From contig CP170506.1 in the NCBI GenBank assembly GCA_042691655.1, forward strand, positions 992,001-1,056,000: DNA of 64,000 nt, in the 5' to 3' direction. Both the position numbers and the translations under genes were made by a program. Positions within the stretch are counted from its first letter, which is position 1, and each line of letters opens with the position of its first letter. Source of the DNA: UBA695 sp042691655 (lineage in GTDB: Bacteria > Verrucomicrobiota > Verrucomicrobiia > Chthoniobacterales > Chthoniobacteraceae). The notes beneath the pieces are model-generated. The model was not told the DNA's origin and did no database searches. It worked only from the letters and a program-made list of their open reading frames with translations. Shown in pieces: positions 46,001 to 56,000 of the stretch.

Positions 46001-46708
46001 CAGCCCAAACAGTACACGTTCCCCGAGGTGCCTGCGGAAAAAACGCTCGCCAAGGATCCCAATCAGTGGCCGGGAACGTGGGAACTGCGCTGGGGTAATC
46101 CAGCCCAACCGTTCCCATTCGCCGAAGTGAAGGCGCTCCGATCTGGCGACCGGCTTTACCTTGCCTATCGCGTAAAGGACCCTTCGCCCTGGGTTAATGG
46201 CGGCAACGACTGGACCCTGCTGTTCAAAACCGGCGACAGCGTGGACTTCCAGTTCTCCACAGACCCTGAAGCGGCCCGAAGCCGCAACGGCGCGGCCCCC
46301 GGCGATTGCCGTCTCTTAATCGCTCCCTACAAAGGTAGCTCCATCGCCGTGCTTTATGCCTTCCGCGAACCCGGTGCGCAATCCCCCATGAGCTTCAGAA
46401 GCCCCTGGCGCACGGAGCAAGTCGATCGCGTCTGCCAGTTGACAGCGGCACAGATTTCCGTGCAATCCGGGAACGACCAATATGTTCTCACGGTTTCCGT
46501 ACCTCTGGCAGACCTTGGCCTGCCGCCCGCCGGGAAAGAGGCCGAACTGACCGGTGACTTTGGGGTGATCTATGGTGACAATGCCGGGAGTATGAACGTT
46601 TTGCGATCCTACTGGGCCAATCAAGCTACCGGTTTGGTGAACGATGTGCCCGGAGAAATCATGCTGACCCCGCGCTTTTGGGGAACCCTCAAATTTAACG
46701 TCCAGTGA
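43001..46708 (+). CDS. Large exported beta-propeller protein with CBM9-like C terminus
   Basis: 1235 residues from ATG 43001 (signal peptide ending near 'TVFGA'); an in-frame GTG at 42980 adds only seven residues. An N-terminal beta-sandwich is followed by a FlgD-like Ig module ('KASVILEDATGKRVRNLLSG', 'DGLDETGNIVAPGLYRWRA'). Then comes a long NHL/SMP-30-like propeller ('GNPAGMAISAEGEIYLSDVG', 'PHGLALDRDNQLWVTETDT'), and a C-terminal domain related to CBM9/DOMON folds ('GDSVDFQFS'). It ends 'GLVNDVPGEIMLTPRFWG', like its paralogue at 48507-52403. Probably a secreted binding protein. The molecular role is unknown. It overlaps the next gene by four bases (GTGA). Confidence 0.7.
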   Translation: MKFLFPWLSALFMFEVTVFGAEPWTEDDFTEVSGPASPHVAYALRQDGKNLTVVIEVTPLDNEGDPRVKVGLNAAKTFILDQSYATFSKQGLMDRYTFVIPCKQFAWKPAHWEKLRMGLTVVWPGGPWGQDLLRERFLHEDGAATFAPLSVNPQHWSPIPLTEYTSRVEARKKRIFVDLEQPMDGKASVILEDATGKRVRNLLSGQPLTKGPHRIPWDGLDETGNIVAPGLYRWRAISHPGIVPEYLFSFYNHGTPTWNGSPASNWLADHSDAVAATAFGDRVYLGAPVAESGHNIIQLTPRGEKTGHINFPPLVGKGKLFLAADATSFYAIMEGTPDYEPFRDLPGGEWQFRRPLNVMRWTVDGNPIPYDGVRGEKVIALNLLTGAGPHPKGKLPQPNNLAGAALLDGKLYISLKQENRIIIMNVANGQIAGEIKVDAPGLIATDGSGFLAAFSGEKLVRIDPESAKITPLFTPKLSPLTMPSEYGNPAGMAISAEGEIYLSDVGTDQNVKVFKSEGKLQREIGKKGGRALNGPWQPEGMFEPHGLALDRDNQLWVTETDTFPRRNSVWNPQSGTLIREFMGPTSYGADTGAFDTQDHTKWIGGGALWKLDFDSHTAAPMATLYHQTQPGELQNQLMGRYWNFYHQGGRTFLIGYGQGQSVYELRPDGSAKLWAFCGNLQSIAQVPRWSLPKAIVDLPEVQHRMAEAAAKNRIQNPETPLFGPYGDKVEVPEPMLRDLSLLWVDRNGDGFGQPEEFELLSEGDSMKTGYWGTGSPTLDLKIPALVGGKPVLLPLRPDGFLPSGAPNYSLANALQNVIPVESGLVGSESIQDRFGRMIFNSSPLKAVAPDGKLLWSFPNQWVGVHGSHDAPLPKTGVMQGALYFLGTAPLDDQGEAFVMNGNHGRFFVLTTDGIYLDEMFKDVRITQNPNAYLIGGECFGGYFGRAENGAYYLQSGHTDYRIFKINGLDQVQRSHGTLEVSAPQIFAAQAACEAKTVQNSQPKQYTFPEVPAEKTLAKDPNQWPGTWELRWGNPAQPFPFAEVKALRSGDRLYLAYRVKDPSPWVNGGNDWTLLFKTGDSVDFQFSTDPEAARSRNGAAPGDCRLLIAPYKGSSIAVLYAFREPGAQSPMSFRSPWRTEQVDRVCQLTAAQISVQSGNDQYVLTVSVPLADLGLPPAGKEAELTGDFGVIYGDNAGSMNVLRSYWANQATGLVNDVPGEIMLTPRFWGTLKFNVQ

Positions 46709-48471
46709 AATTGATCTTATCCATTTCAGTCATTGCCGCCCTGGGGTGCACCGGGTTGCAGGCCGCCCAAGCTGCACAGATTCGATGTGATGGAGTGCTC
46801 GGAAACTCCGGAGAGCAGGGGACAACCCTGGTCCGCTTCGCATCCAAACCCGCAAGCGGCCTTGGCGTGGTGGCCGACGAGGCCGGTTCGCTCTGGGATC
46901 GGGCTGGAGATGGGGTTCTAAACCGCTATGCGCGGGACGGCCGCTTGCTCGCTTCTTATCCCCTTCCGCCCAACGGGGGCTGCCGTACCGACCGGATCAC
47001 CTGTTTGGAGGGGCGCCTCTTGTTGTCGATTGCGGGGAAACTCTACACATTGGCGCTCGACTCGGCCCCCGGCACCGCCCCCACGGCTCTGAATGTCGCC
47101 GCTGATCAGCTTTCTTTTAATTCGGTTAATGGAAAGGTAGCCATAGCCACAACCTCCAAACAGCCCTCTGAACCTAACAAAAGACTGTGGATGGCGTCGC
47201 TTTTCGATCCCGCTCGCAATGAGGTCAAGCCGTTGCTGGAAATCCCCGCCAATTCCGAAATTGCGCTTTCCCCCGAAGGCGGCCTCTTGGTTCGGACCAG
47301 TGGGAAAATGCAGCTATTTCAAAACGCCGCTTTGGTAAAGGAGGGCTGGCCCCGGCCGACTCCCGGCGACCGGATCCAATGGATTGACGGCTACTGGTAC
47401 GGATCGAGAGGGCATGGAACCATCCAGCGTTTCAACGGGGAGTTTGAATCCGATCCCGGTGTGGTGATCGGCGGTGCCAGCGGCTCCTTTATTGGCCATG
47501 TGGACGGCAATACTGAGATGGAAGTCTGCCAGGGGCTAGCCAAGATCAACGGCAACCTTTTCGCGGCCTCCGGCATCAACGGCATTCTCCATTTGCTCCG
47601 ATGGGATGAAGAACAGAAGGCATTTTTCATCGTTCGGCGCATCGGCGCGGTGCAGGACTGCACGGGGCTGGGGCTCAACCGCAAAGGACAGGTCTGGTTC
47701 TACTCGGGCTACTGGAATTGGAGCGACAATCCCGATACCCCCCTTCGCGATTGCGCGAGCGCGGCCCCGATTGCGGGCAATGGTAATATTGGCCAGGTGG
47801 TGATGCTGCCCAATGATGAATTTGTCGCTCCGCTGGGCCGGAGCCGTTCGCAGTTCCTAACCGGGCCGTTTGGGTGGAAGCTCAAATACAACCAGGTTAA
47901 CGAACCGCTGGCCAAAACCGGCCTTCTCAACGGCTCGGTGGTTTATCCTGGAGAGAAAAATCAGCCCATCCTGCTTGCCATCAACGCGGCGGGCCGGGGC
48001 GAGTCGTACAAGATCGACGGTGCGGGAAATCTAGCTGCCCTGGGTGCGGTGACGCTGAATACCACAATCCCGGTTAGCCGCTGGACCTCGCTGGCCCTCG
48101 AAAATGGTGACGTTCTGCTTGGTGCGGCGGATGGGTTTGTCATCGAGCTGAATCGGGATGGTGATAACTGGAAGGAAGTGCGGCGGTGGAATTCCTGGAA
48201 AGGCACCGCTCCTTCTTCATTTGGAAAGTATATCTCCATTGCCGCCGATGCGGAAAAACTCTGGGTTTCCGACACCGAGCGCCACCGCGTGCTCTGCTTC
48301 TCGCTCGCGGACGGTTCGTTCATCGCGGTGTATGGAATTGCAGACAAACCCGGCAATGCCCTTTCTCAACTGGACCGCCCCACGACCCTTGCCGCCCGCG
48401 AAAAACGAGCCGTAGTGTTCGACAGCGGCAACCAACGGCTGCTCAAGCTCTCGCTTTCGGAGATCCGTTAG
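46705..48471 (+). CDS. Exported beta-propeller protein
   Basis: 588 residues starting at GTG 46705, which overlaps the previous stop (GTGA). A signal peptide ('MKLILSISVIAALGCTGLQA') is followed by beta-propeller repeats: 'VVADEAGSLWDRAGDGVLN', 'WYGSRGHGTIQRFNGEF', 'GLGLNRKGQVWFYSGYWNW' and 'YISIAADAEKLWVSDTERHR'. These are NHL-like blades without catalytic signatures. It is the middle gene of a three-gene exported set and has no CBM9-like end. Function not recognised; binding of a carbohydrate or protein partner is plausible. Confidence 0.7.
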   Translation: MKLILSISVIAALGCTGLQAAQAAQIRCDGVLGNSGEQGTTLVRFASKPASGLGVVADEAGSLWDRAGDGVLNRYARDGRLLASYPLPPNGGCRTDRITCLEGRLLLSIAGKLYTLALDSAPGTAPTALNVAADQLSFNSVNGKVAIATTSKQPSEPNKRLWMASLFDPARNEVKPLLEIPANSEIALSPEGGLLVRTSGKMQLFQNAALVKEGWPRPTPGDRIQWIDGYWYGSRGHGTIQRFNGEFESDPGVVIGGASGSFIGHVDGNTEMEVCQGLAKINGNLFAASGINGILHLLRWDEEQKAFFIVRRIGAVQDCTGLGLNRKGQVWFYSGYWNWSDNPDTPLRDCASAAPIAGNGNIGQVVMLPNDEFVAPLGRSRSQFLTGPFGWKLKYNQVNEPLAKTGLLNGSVVYPGEKNQPILLAINAAGRGESYKIDGAGNLAALGAVTLNTTIPVSRWTSLALENGDVLLGAADGFVIELNRDGDNWKEVRRWNSWKGTAPSSFGKYISIAADAEKLWVSDTERHRVLCFSLADGSFIAVYGIADKPGNALSQLDRPTTLAAREKRAVVFDSGNQRLLKLSLSEIR

Positions 48472-48506
48472 CGGAACGCACCGGCCTTTGTATTCCACCT
48501 CCCTCT

Positions 48507-51500
48507 ATGATGTTTACCTACAGACTTCTCCCTTTTCTATGCCTTTGTTTTGCGCTGTCCACGGCTTTGGCCACCATGACGGACAACCACGGCATCCATG
48601 CCGTCCCGCCGCCAAATGGCGAGGTGGTTATTGACGGCAAGCTCGATGACTGGGATCTCTCCGGGCAGGTCTTTATATGCTACGATGTCGAGAACCTTAC
48701 GGACATCTATTCGGCTAAAGTCGCTGCTATGTACGACGCGGAAAACCTCTACATCGCGATTCAATGGGCCGACCGCACGCCCATGGGGAACATCCACAAT
48801 CCCCATTACCAAGCCGACAAAGCCTGGGCCGGGGATGCCGTTCAACTGCGCATTAAAACGGATCGCATCAGCCATGTGCTCTCGTGGTATTACGCCGCGC
48901 GGCAGGAACCGTCCATTTACATTGATTATGGGCGCGACCTCAAAACGCCCTTCAAAGGCCCTCACACTCAGTTGTTTCAAGTCGATGGCTGGAAACTGAG
49001 CGAAGGAGCGGAAACGGCCTTCCGAAAAAATGAGGACGGCAAGGGGTATGTGCAGGAAATCAAGCTCCCTTGGAAACTCATCACCGAATCCAAACATTAC
49101 CAACCCGGCGAGAGCCTCTGCATGGGCTTCGAACTGCTTTGGGGCGAGCGTGACTGGCCGGCCCACCGTTTTGCCGATAACCTTGCCCTTGGCGCGACCA
49201 GCCGCGAATTTTTCTACACCAACATCGATGCCTGGGGTTCATTGTTTCTGGAGCCTAAGGGAAAACTGAGCTTGCCCACGCCGGAATGGAAAAAAGGTAT
49301 GGGGACCCGGGAAGTCACCGGGCCGGTGGAGATCACCTACATCCTGCCGGAAGACTCCCGTGTCACCCTCGCTATCGAGGACCCCGCGGGCAAACGCATC
49401 CGCAATCTGATCCCTGCTTTACCGCGCTTGAAGGGCGCCAATACCGAACACTGGGATGGCCTGGATGATAACGGCAAGGTGGTCCCTCCCGGGAAGTACG
49501 TCTTCAAGGCACTCCGGCATCAAGGCCTCCATACCACCTATCTGGCCTCCTTTGCCAATCCAGGTAATCCCACTTGGGAAACCCCGGACAACCATGGCAG
49601 CTTCTATGGCGACCACACCCCACCTCAAGCCGTGGCGGCCGCGGGGGATGTGGTGGCGCTGGCCTGCCCAATGGCTGAAGCGGGCAAGCAAGTGATTGGC
49701 TGCGACCTCACTGGTCAGCGGCTCTGGGGCCTGGCGGGACGCGCCTTCCTGGATTACAAGCGCATCGTGCTCGCCACTGACGGCAAGTTCATCTGGGTCG
49801 GCGCGGATCTCGCCGGTTCCATTTACCGCGTGGAGGCCGCGACCGGCATCTACACCCCATGGAATCGGCACGCCAAGGACAACGAAGGGCGCGACTATAA
49901 AGTGCTCGATCTGCCCATTTTCGATGCCAGTGCTCTTTTGGCGGATCTATCGTACTCCTCGCTCACTTCAGCCAACCTGCGCGCCATCGCCGTCAATGGC
50001 TCTATGCTCGCAGTGGTTCTGAACAAAGAAAACGTCGTGAAGCTCCTCGACAAGGAAACCGGAGATGTTCAGCACGAGATCCGCATCGACGAACCGCAGG
50101 CCGGCGCCTTTGACCAGGACGGCTCGCTGATTCTCCTTGCAAAGGGAGCATTGGTTCGCGCCACGGCGGCGGGCAAGATCAGCCCCTTTGCCAAGGAGAC
50201 CTTCCCTGAAGGTTACAGCCTGGCCATTGATTCCAAGCGGAAGGTCTATCTCTCCGTGCGTGGGCAGGATCAGAATGTGAAGGTCTTTTCTGCCGATGGA
50301 AAAAAGATTGCGGAGATCGGCAAACGGGGAGGCCGCCCGCTGCAAGGAAAATTTATTGACGAAGGGATGCGGAACCCCGCTGGCATCGCCATCGACAGCC
50401 AAGACCGCCTCTGGGTCACCGAGGAAACCCAGAACCCGAAACGGACCAGCCTATGGTCCACGACGAATGGCAAGCTTATCCGGGACTTCGTGGGAAGCAC
50501 CAGCTATTGCAGGGCGGGGTCGATCAATCCGTTCGACCCCACCATGGCGTTCTCCGATGAAACGGTCTACCAACTTGACATCGCCAAGGGAACCTCGCGC
50601 CCCACGTGGTCGCTCGGGGCAAAGAGCGGCCCGGATGACCTCTTCCCGCCTCGCGTCCATGCCCTAACCAACCGGGTCATCCAACACCACGGGACAACCT
50701 ATGTTTACACCGCGGGCGGTGCTCACGATGTGGGCGTATTCTGTACTCAATACAAAAACGGCCAATGGCGCTCTGTGGCGGCGATTGGCGTGGTGTGTTA
50801 CAAAACCGACCGCACCTTCCGTGAATTCCAGATTCATTGGAGCCCCCTCTTTGAAGGGCATGAAGGGGAGATGTACTCTTGGACTGATCTCAATGGCGAT
50901 GGTCTGGTGCAGGCCAACGAGTTGAAATTTGCCACGCCCCTTGGCCGCGATCCCAAAGGGAAGCCGGTAGCGGTTGGGTGCCCCTATTGGGGAGAACTGC
51001 CCGACGACGATGGAACCCTTGCCTTCAACGGTGCCAACGCCAATGCCCGGCCCATTCTGAAATTCCCCATCGCCTCCTATGGCCCCGGCGGCGAACCGGT
51101 CTATGATATTGAACATCCCAAGGTGATCGAGCCCGAAGTCGTTGGATCGAATTTGAATATGAGCCAGGGAGGCAAGGGTGGACGGCTTTTCCTCAACCAA
51201 AACCCGCTTACCGGCATCGACAAAAATGGCAAGGTGATCTTCACCTATCCGAGCCAGTTTGTTTCCGTCCACGGCTCGCACAAAGCCCCTTCCTCCAAAC
51301 CAGGGCTTCTCATCGGCCCCAGTTCATTCCTTGGCACGGCCGATATGGGGGGCGACATTGGCGAGGTCTTTTATCTCAATGGCAACCTCGGCGAAAACTA
51401 CCTTTTTACCTGGGACGGTCTCTTCATCCAAACGCTTTTCAAGGATTGCCGGGGAGGATATGAGACCCCGGAAAAAGCCGCGCGTAATATCTCATGGGAT

Positions 51501-52403
51501 AACACCACGGCGGGAGGTGAATCGTTCGGCGGCAATTTTATCCGCACCTCTGACGGCAAGGTCTATCTCACCAACGGCACCACGGATGCGCGGGTGATTG
51601 AAATTACCGGGCTCAGCGACATCAAGCGTTTTTCGGGGCAGTTTACTTACACCGAGGAGCAGCATGCCCAAGCCCGCCAGCAACAGGAAGCCGCCATGGC
51701 TTCCAAATGGGTGGCCCAAACCTACAAGATCGCAAAAGCGGCCGGTCCCGTCGCCATGGGCGGCGCGGATTCATGGCCAGAGCTGCGGGACTCCAAGGCC
51801 AAACTCATCGAGATTCAGGAAGATCCAAGCCATCGTTTTGGCAGGGTTGCGGCGAGGTACGACGCCAACCGTCTCTACTTGGCCTATCTCGTCCTGTCAG
51901 GCTCCCCCCTCCGCAATGTGGGCCAGGAAGCTCAGATGCTTTTCAAAACCGGGGATGCCGTGGACCTGATGTTAGGCCCTGTGGACGCCTCCAAACCGGG
52001 CAATCTGCGCCTGCTCTTCTCGGAGATAGCCGGGCGTCCCACCGCTGTGCTATATGAAAAAACGGTCCCCGGCACCCCCGAGAACGCCCGCGTGCCGTTC
52101 AGTTCGCCCTCGCGGAGCATCTACTTCGACCGGGTGACGCAGCCTTCGGAAATCCAAACCTCAATCAAGTCGGTTTCTGGCGGATATTTAGTCGAGGCAT
52201 CCGTTCCATGGTCGGTGCTTGGAGTACAACCGGCTTCAGGTTTGAAGCTGCGGGGCGACTTCGGGATTCTCGGCGCGGACAAGGGCGGCACCGTTACAGT
52301 CTCCCGGCGCTATTGGACGAATAAAGCGACCAACCTCGTCAACGATGTCCCCGGCGAAGCCGATCTGGAACCGAAGCTCTGGGGAAATCTCGTACTGGAA
52401 TAG
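48507..52403 (+). CDS. Large exported CBM9-like/FlgD-like/beta-propeller protein
   Basis: 1298 residues from ATG 48507 (signal peptide ending 'STALA'); the longer frame to 48186 overlaps the previous gene and is rejected. Residues about 35-250 are a CBM9/DOMON-type domain ('GEVVIDGKLDDWDLSG', 'YDAENLYIAIQWADRT'). A FlgD-like Ig module follows (about 262-330: 'RVTLAIEDPAGKRIRNLIPA', 'DGLDDNGKVVPPGKYVF'). Then comes an NHL-like propeller ('NPAGIAIDSQDRLWVTEETQ'), and a second CBM9-like domain ends in 'LVNDVPGEADLEPKLWGNLV'. It is a paralogue of 43001-46708. Together the three genes look like one secreted carbohydrate-binding set; the partner enzyme is not known. Confidence 0.72.
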   Translation: MMFTYRLLPFLCLCFALSTALATMTDNHGIHAVPPPNGEVVIDGKLDDWDLSGQVFICYDVENLTDIYSAKVAAMYDAENLYIAIQWADRTPMGNIHNPHYQADKAWAGDAVQLRIKTDRISHVLSWYYAARQEPSIYIDYGRDLKTPFKGPHTQLFQVDGWKLSEGAETAFRKNEDGKGYVQEIKLPWKLITESKHYQPGESLCMGFELLWGERDWPAHRFADNLALGATSREFFYTNIDAWGSLFLEPKGKLSLPTPEWKKGMGTREVTGPVEITYILPEDSRVTLAIEDPAGKRIRNLIPALPRLKGANTEHWDGLDDNGKVVPPGKYVFKALRHQGLHTTYLASFANPGNPTWETPDNHGSFYGDHTPPQAVAAAGDVVALACPMAEAGKQVIGCDLTGQRLWGLAGRAFLDYKRIVLATDGKFIWVGADLAGSIYRVEAATGIYTPWNRHAKDNEGRDYKVLDLPIFDASALLADLSYSSLTSANLRAIAVNGSMLAVVLNKENVVKLLDKETGDVQHEIRIDEPQAGAFDQDGSLILLAKGALVRATAAGKISPFAKETFPEGYSLAIDSKRKVYLSVRGQDQNVKVFSADGKKIAEIGKRGGRPLQGKFIDEGMRNPAGIAIDSQDRLWVTEETQNPKRTSLWSTTNGKLIRDFVGSTSYCRAGSINPFDPTMAFSDETVYQLDIAKGTSRPTWSLGAKSGPDDLFPPRVHALTNRVIQHHGTTYVYTAGGAHDVGVFCTQYKNGQWRSVAAIGVVCYKTDRTFREFQIHWSPLFEGHEGEMYSWTDLNGDGLVQANELKFATPLGRDPKGKPVAVGCPYWGELPDDDGTLAFNGANANARPILKFPIASYGPGGEPVYDIEHPKVIEPEVVGSNLNMSQGGKGGRLFLNQNPLTGIDKNGKVIFTYPSQFVSVHGSHKAPSSKPGLLIGPSSFLGTADMGGDIGEVFYLNGNLGENYLFTWDGLFIQTLFKDCRGGYETPEKAARNISWDNTTAGGESFGGNFIRTSDGKVYLTNGTTDARVIEITGLSDIKRFSGQFTYTEEQHAQARQQQEAAMASKWVAQTYKIAKAAGPVAMGGADSWPELRDSKAKLIEIQEDPSHRFGRVAARYDANRLYLAYLVLSGSPLRNVGQEAQMLFKTGDAVDLMLGPVDASKPGNLRLLFSEIAGRPTAVLYEKTVPGTPENARVPFSSPSRSIYFDRVTQPSEIQTSIKSVSGGYLVEASVPWSVLGVQPASGLKLRGDFGILGADKGGTVTVSRRYWTNKATNLVNDVPGEADLEPKLWGNLVLE

Positions 52404-52414
52404 CGCCTCTCCTT

Positions 52415-52433
52415 GGCGGCACGCCGAGCCGCC
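52415..52433. other. Stable hairpin between convergent operons
   Basis: GGCGGC (52415-52420) and GCCGCC (52428-52433) form a six-base GC stem with a seven-base loop, followed by an A-run. It lies between the plus-strand propeller operon and the minus-strand cassette 2 operon. The A-run and not a T-run follows on the plus strand, so it is not a textbook Rho-independent terminator. Confidence 0.4.
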
Positions 52434-52445
52434 TAAAAAAAGAAC

Positions 52446-53039
52446 TTATTTATGCGCCGCCGGAGTCGGCAATGGCAACACGACATGTTGAATGGGTTGC
52501 TTGGCCTTTGGAAACAGAAGCGTCACCTTTTGGGGCGGAATTTGCCCATTGGGTTCTGGATCTGGAGGCGGCGGTACCTGAAAGAAGACCGCCAACTGCA
52601 CCCACGTATTCCGGGGCCGAGTCGTAACGATGTTGTTGCTGCCCAGAAAAGGCTCATCGGGAACGCTGGGGGTCGCTCGGTACTCCTGGTTTGAACGCTC
52701 ATCGATCAGCGTCGCCTTTGCGAGCGAAAAAGGGATGGGATCGTACTTCCCTGAATGGATCTCCTGTGGCGATGCATTTGCGGGAGGCACCAACCCTGCG
52801 GCAGGAGCATCCCCAATCAGCGTGCTATCAGGCGCATCGGCTCCCACATTTACACGAACTGCCATGAGTATATGTGTGGGGTCTACCCGCAGGATCTCCG
52901 TGATCTGCAATTTCACGCCCGTCCAGGTGGTGGCGGTCTCCCCCCATATTTTCTCCGGGGGAGAGGAAAACGCGTCCAACGGTACCGTCATCAGGCTGAT
53001 GCAGACGAGACTGCGTCTGAGAATTGGAAAAGGGTTCAT
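52446..53039 (-). CDS. Small exported protein downstream of cassette 2
   Basis: 197 residues with an N-terminal signal-like stretch ('LVCISLMTVPLDAFS'). The rest is beta-rich and Pro-rich ('VFFQVPPPPDPEPNGQIPPQ'), with the segment 'VKLQITEILRVDPTHILMAV', and no Cys pairs. It starts nine bases after the cassette A stop, so it is likely the fifth gene of the operon D-B-C-A. Cassette 1 has no such gene: there the FAD oxidoreductase and GH39-like genes follow. I do not recognise a family; a periplasmic or secreted partner of the pseudopilin complex is a possible role. Confidence 0.6.
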   Translation of the reverse strand: MNPFPILRRSLVCISLMTVPLDAFSSPPEKIWGETATTWTGVKLQITEILRVDPTHILMAVRVNVGADAPDSTLIGDAPAAGLVPPANASPQEIHSGKYDPIPFSLAKATLIDERSNQEYRATPSVPDEPFLGSNNIVTTRPRNTWVQLAVFFQVPPPPDPEPNGQIPPQKVTLLFPKAKQPIQHVVLPLPTPAAHK

Positions 53040-53048
53040 AGCTTTTAA

Positions 53049-56000
53049 TCAGTTGACCGGCGAGGCGGACAAAATGCGATATTTATAGTGAAGTGGATAG
53101 GTCAGCGCCGGGTTGTAGGCGTTGGTACCCGTGTCGATGACGTCATCGGGGGTGCCAACCAAACCGTCGCTTCCAGGACTGGCCGTGTTGCCTGGGATCC
53201 CATCCACACCATAATCCAAGTATCGCTCAATCATATATTTCATCCGGCTTTCGGCAAGCACGGTGGTGTTATTTAGTGTTTGCCCCACGGCCCACACGCA
53301 GAACGTATTGCTGCGGGTGGAAAGGTTGCCGACCATCTGCCGCACCAGGTCATTGCGCGAGGAGTAGACCAGCCCCGAGGCGGAATCCGTGCCGTTGTAG
53401 AGCAGCGCGGAGACCTCGGGTACGTTGCAGATTTCCCCCGGCAGCTTCAAAGGCCGCCCCAACGCCGCCACATATTTGTCGATGGCTTGCGCAAGGGCTG
53501 CTTCATCCACCGTGGAGAGCACGGAGTTGTAGGAGGCATCAAATGACGTGCAGGTCTGGAGTCCCTTCATCGCCGCTTCCAAAGGCGTGGTGCGCATGGC
53601 GGTGGAGGCATTGGAGAAGGGGATCAGCGCGCTATTGGGATTCAGCCGCCCCGTGGTGGCGCCCCCCCACGTCAGCAGGATGGGCGCAAGGCTGCCGCTC
53701 ACCGGCTGAAGGGCCGCCGGTACGGTAAACAAATCAAGCATCGCCCAATCTGGATAACTCGTCCCTCCATCCGTTTTCTGGCTTGCGCTGGAGGAAGGCG
53801 CAAAATTCAGCAACCGGAACGGCGTGCCATGTTGCTGGCTGATCGAAAGGGATTCCGTGGCTTTATCTGGCATGATTCCGGTGTGGATATATTGCAGATA
53901 GCCACTGGATGGGAACCGCTGACTCTTTGGGATATTTTGACTTTGCTGCGGCCACCAGAATCCGGCGGGATCTCCCTGAAATCCGGTGTTGGCTCCATCC
54001 GCGCCGCTATAGGAAATCGGAAAAGAACTGGCACTGCTGGCATTGCCAAGAGAGGCGCTGGAAACCGAATGCCAGTCACCGGGGAACTTGTTGACCATCG
54101 GATCGCTGACTTGCATTACCACTGTCTTTTTGCCGGGAACAGCAACGGTGCAACTGATGGGGATCACCGCTTCTTTAATACGCGCTACCATGTCGGAAAT
54201 GCTGGAATCTTTCGAACTGGTGATGAGCCCGCTGGAGTCGACGTTGGCGTCTTGCAGGTAAACCGGTCCATGCAAGCTGTCCAATGGGGTCACGTCAATT
54301 GGGGTATTGCCGGATTCACTATGGCTCCAAATCGCCAATCCTCCGCTGACGGTGATGCTGGTCACCCCCGGTTTCATGGGGTAGGCATAACCGTAATAGG
54401 AGGACCGGGCGCAATGGTATTCGCCGGGAGCCCAGCCTTTTCCAGAAAGAATAAAAGTGGACATCGATAAAGCAGGAGCCACTCGCCCGGAAACGGGTCC
54501 GCTGCCCATGTATTTGCCCGCATAGGTACCGCTCGCCCGCAATCTCGAGGCGTGATAAAGCTTGGCACTGGCTTGATCCGGGTCTGGCAGAGCCGGATCG
54601 TTTCCAAAAAGATCCACGCCAGCGGAATCTCCGTTTTGATCGGTAATCCGCAGCATATTGTTTTGCCAAAATCCGCCAAGATACCCCTGGGCTCCGCTGA
54701 TTGCGGCACCTCCAGTTACGGCGGGCGCATCCTGCCAATTCAGCCAGGTCGCCGTATTTCCGCTAACCCCCCAAGTCCATTGACTGATCACTGAGTTATC
54801 ATAGTTGGGGCATTGCGAGGGCAAATACCACTCCACGCAGATGGTCATTTTCAACGATGGAGGGCTGCCGGCAACCGTTTCAAAGGTCACCGAGATTTCA
54901 TTGATTCGCGGCATGTTGGATTGCCCGATCGTCAGTTGATTGCTGATGAACCCGTTGGCAGCAATTGCCTGTTGGGAATGCGTGCGGTAATGGTCGCAGA
55001 AGACGCCTTTTTGCATCAGGTCGAGGAGTTGCAGCGAAATGGAATCAATCTGGCGGTTGGTGTATTTCCCCGCAAACCCTTGCGAGTCCGAGCCCGGGAA
55101 CGTGGGCCAGGTGATCGCATTCCCCTGGCTATTCGTTCCGCTGAGATACTTGGAAATCCTCATTCCCATTGCGTAATTCGAATTGGAAGCGGTCAGCATT
55201 GTCGTGTTGGCGTACCTCACCGATGCATAGGTAGAGGCGGCGCAAACCTCGCTGACATCCGTCATGAAAGCCTGCGGGAGCCCCGTGGTGATCGACACAC
55301 TGTTGCTGTTGCCGCTCTTGGCCGTGTAGGCGAACGAAGGGAGCTGGCCGTAAGGGTAGGTCGAAGAGATCCGGGTGCTCGTTGGATAAATCTGCGCGAG
55401 CGGGCCTCCATTGAGCGGAATGGTGCCGTTATAGGTTCCCCCCAGCATCAGGTTCAGCGGCGTGGTGTCCGTGGAGGTGGTTAGTAGGTAAATCTTTGGC
55501 TCTCCAAATAGATTCAGCTCGGGGGAGCGGTTACGGGTGGTGATCGAAAAATTGTTATCGGAGAAGTAAGCACCGCTTCCCGTTACTTGCAGGATTTCAC
55601 TCGGGTCATTGAACAGCCGTGGCGTGGTACCGGAAACCGGGCGCATCCCCGTTTGGACCGCCAAGGCGCTGCCGGTGGTGATCGAAATGTTCACGCCGCC
55701 GGTCTTGAGCGCCTGGAGCGCCATCTCCGTGGGGGTTCCGGGGCCAAAGCTGGCTGTGCCTCCTTTAACGGTTCCGTCGGATGCATTGACATTTAATTTT
55801 GTGCTTTCGTCATCCACCCAAAAGGCGTATCTGCCCATGATCGGGTTGGTTGAGCTGACTGCGTGCCCCGCATCCTTCACGCTGCCGTCTTTTAAAACAT
55901 TGATCCACGCCACTCTCATCGCAGGGGCCGAACCGCTCGCTACCGAGGCGCTGGAAGCAATGGGATAACTGCCACCAAACGAAGGAGGATTGAGATCCGC

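Noticed and set aside
52415..52440. Hairpin plus A-run as a bidirectional terminator
   Set aside because: The T-run needed after the stem is absent on the plus strand and on the minus strand lies before the stem, so only a hairpin is reported.
52622..52629. CGTTACGA core (minus strand) inside the 197-residue exported protein gene
   Set aside because: It lies within coding sequence and lacks the extended match, so it is treated as a chance hit.
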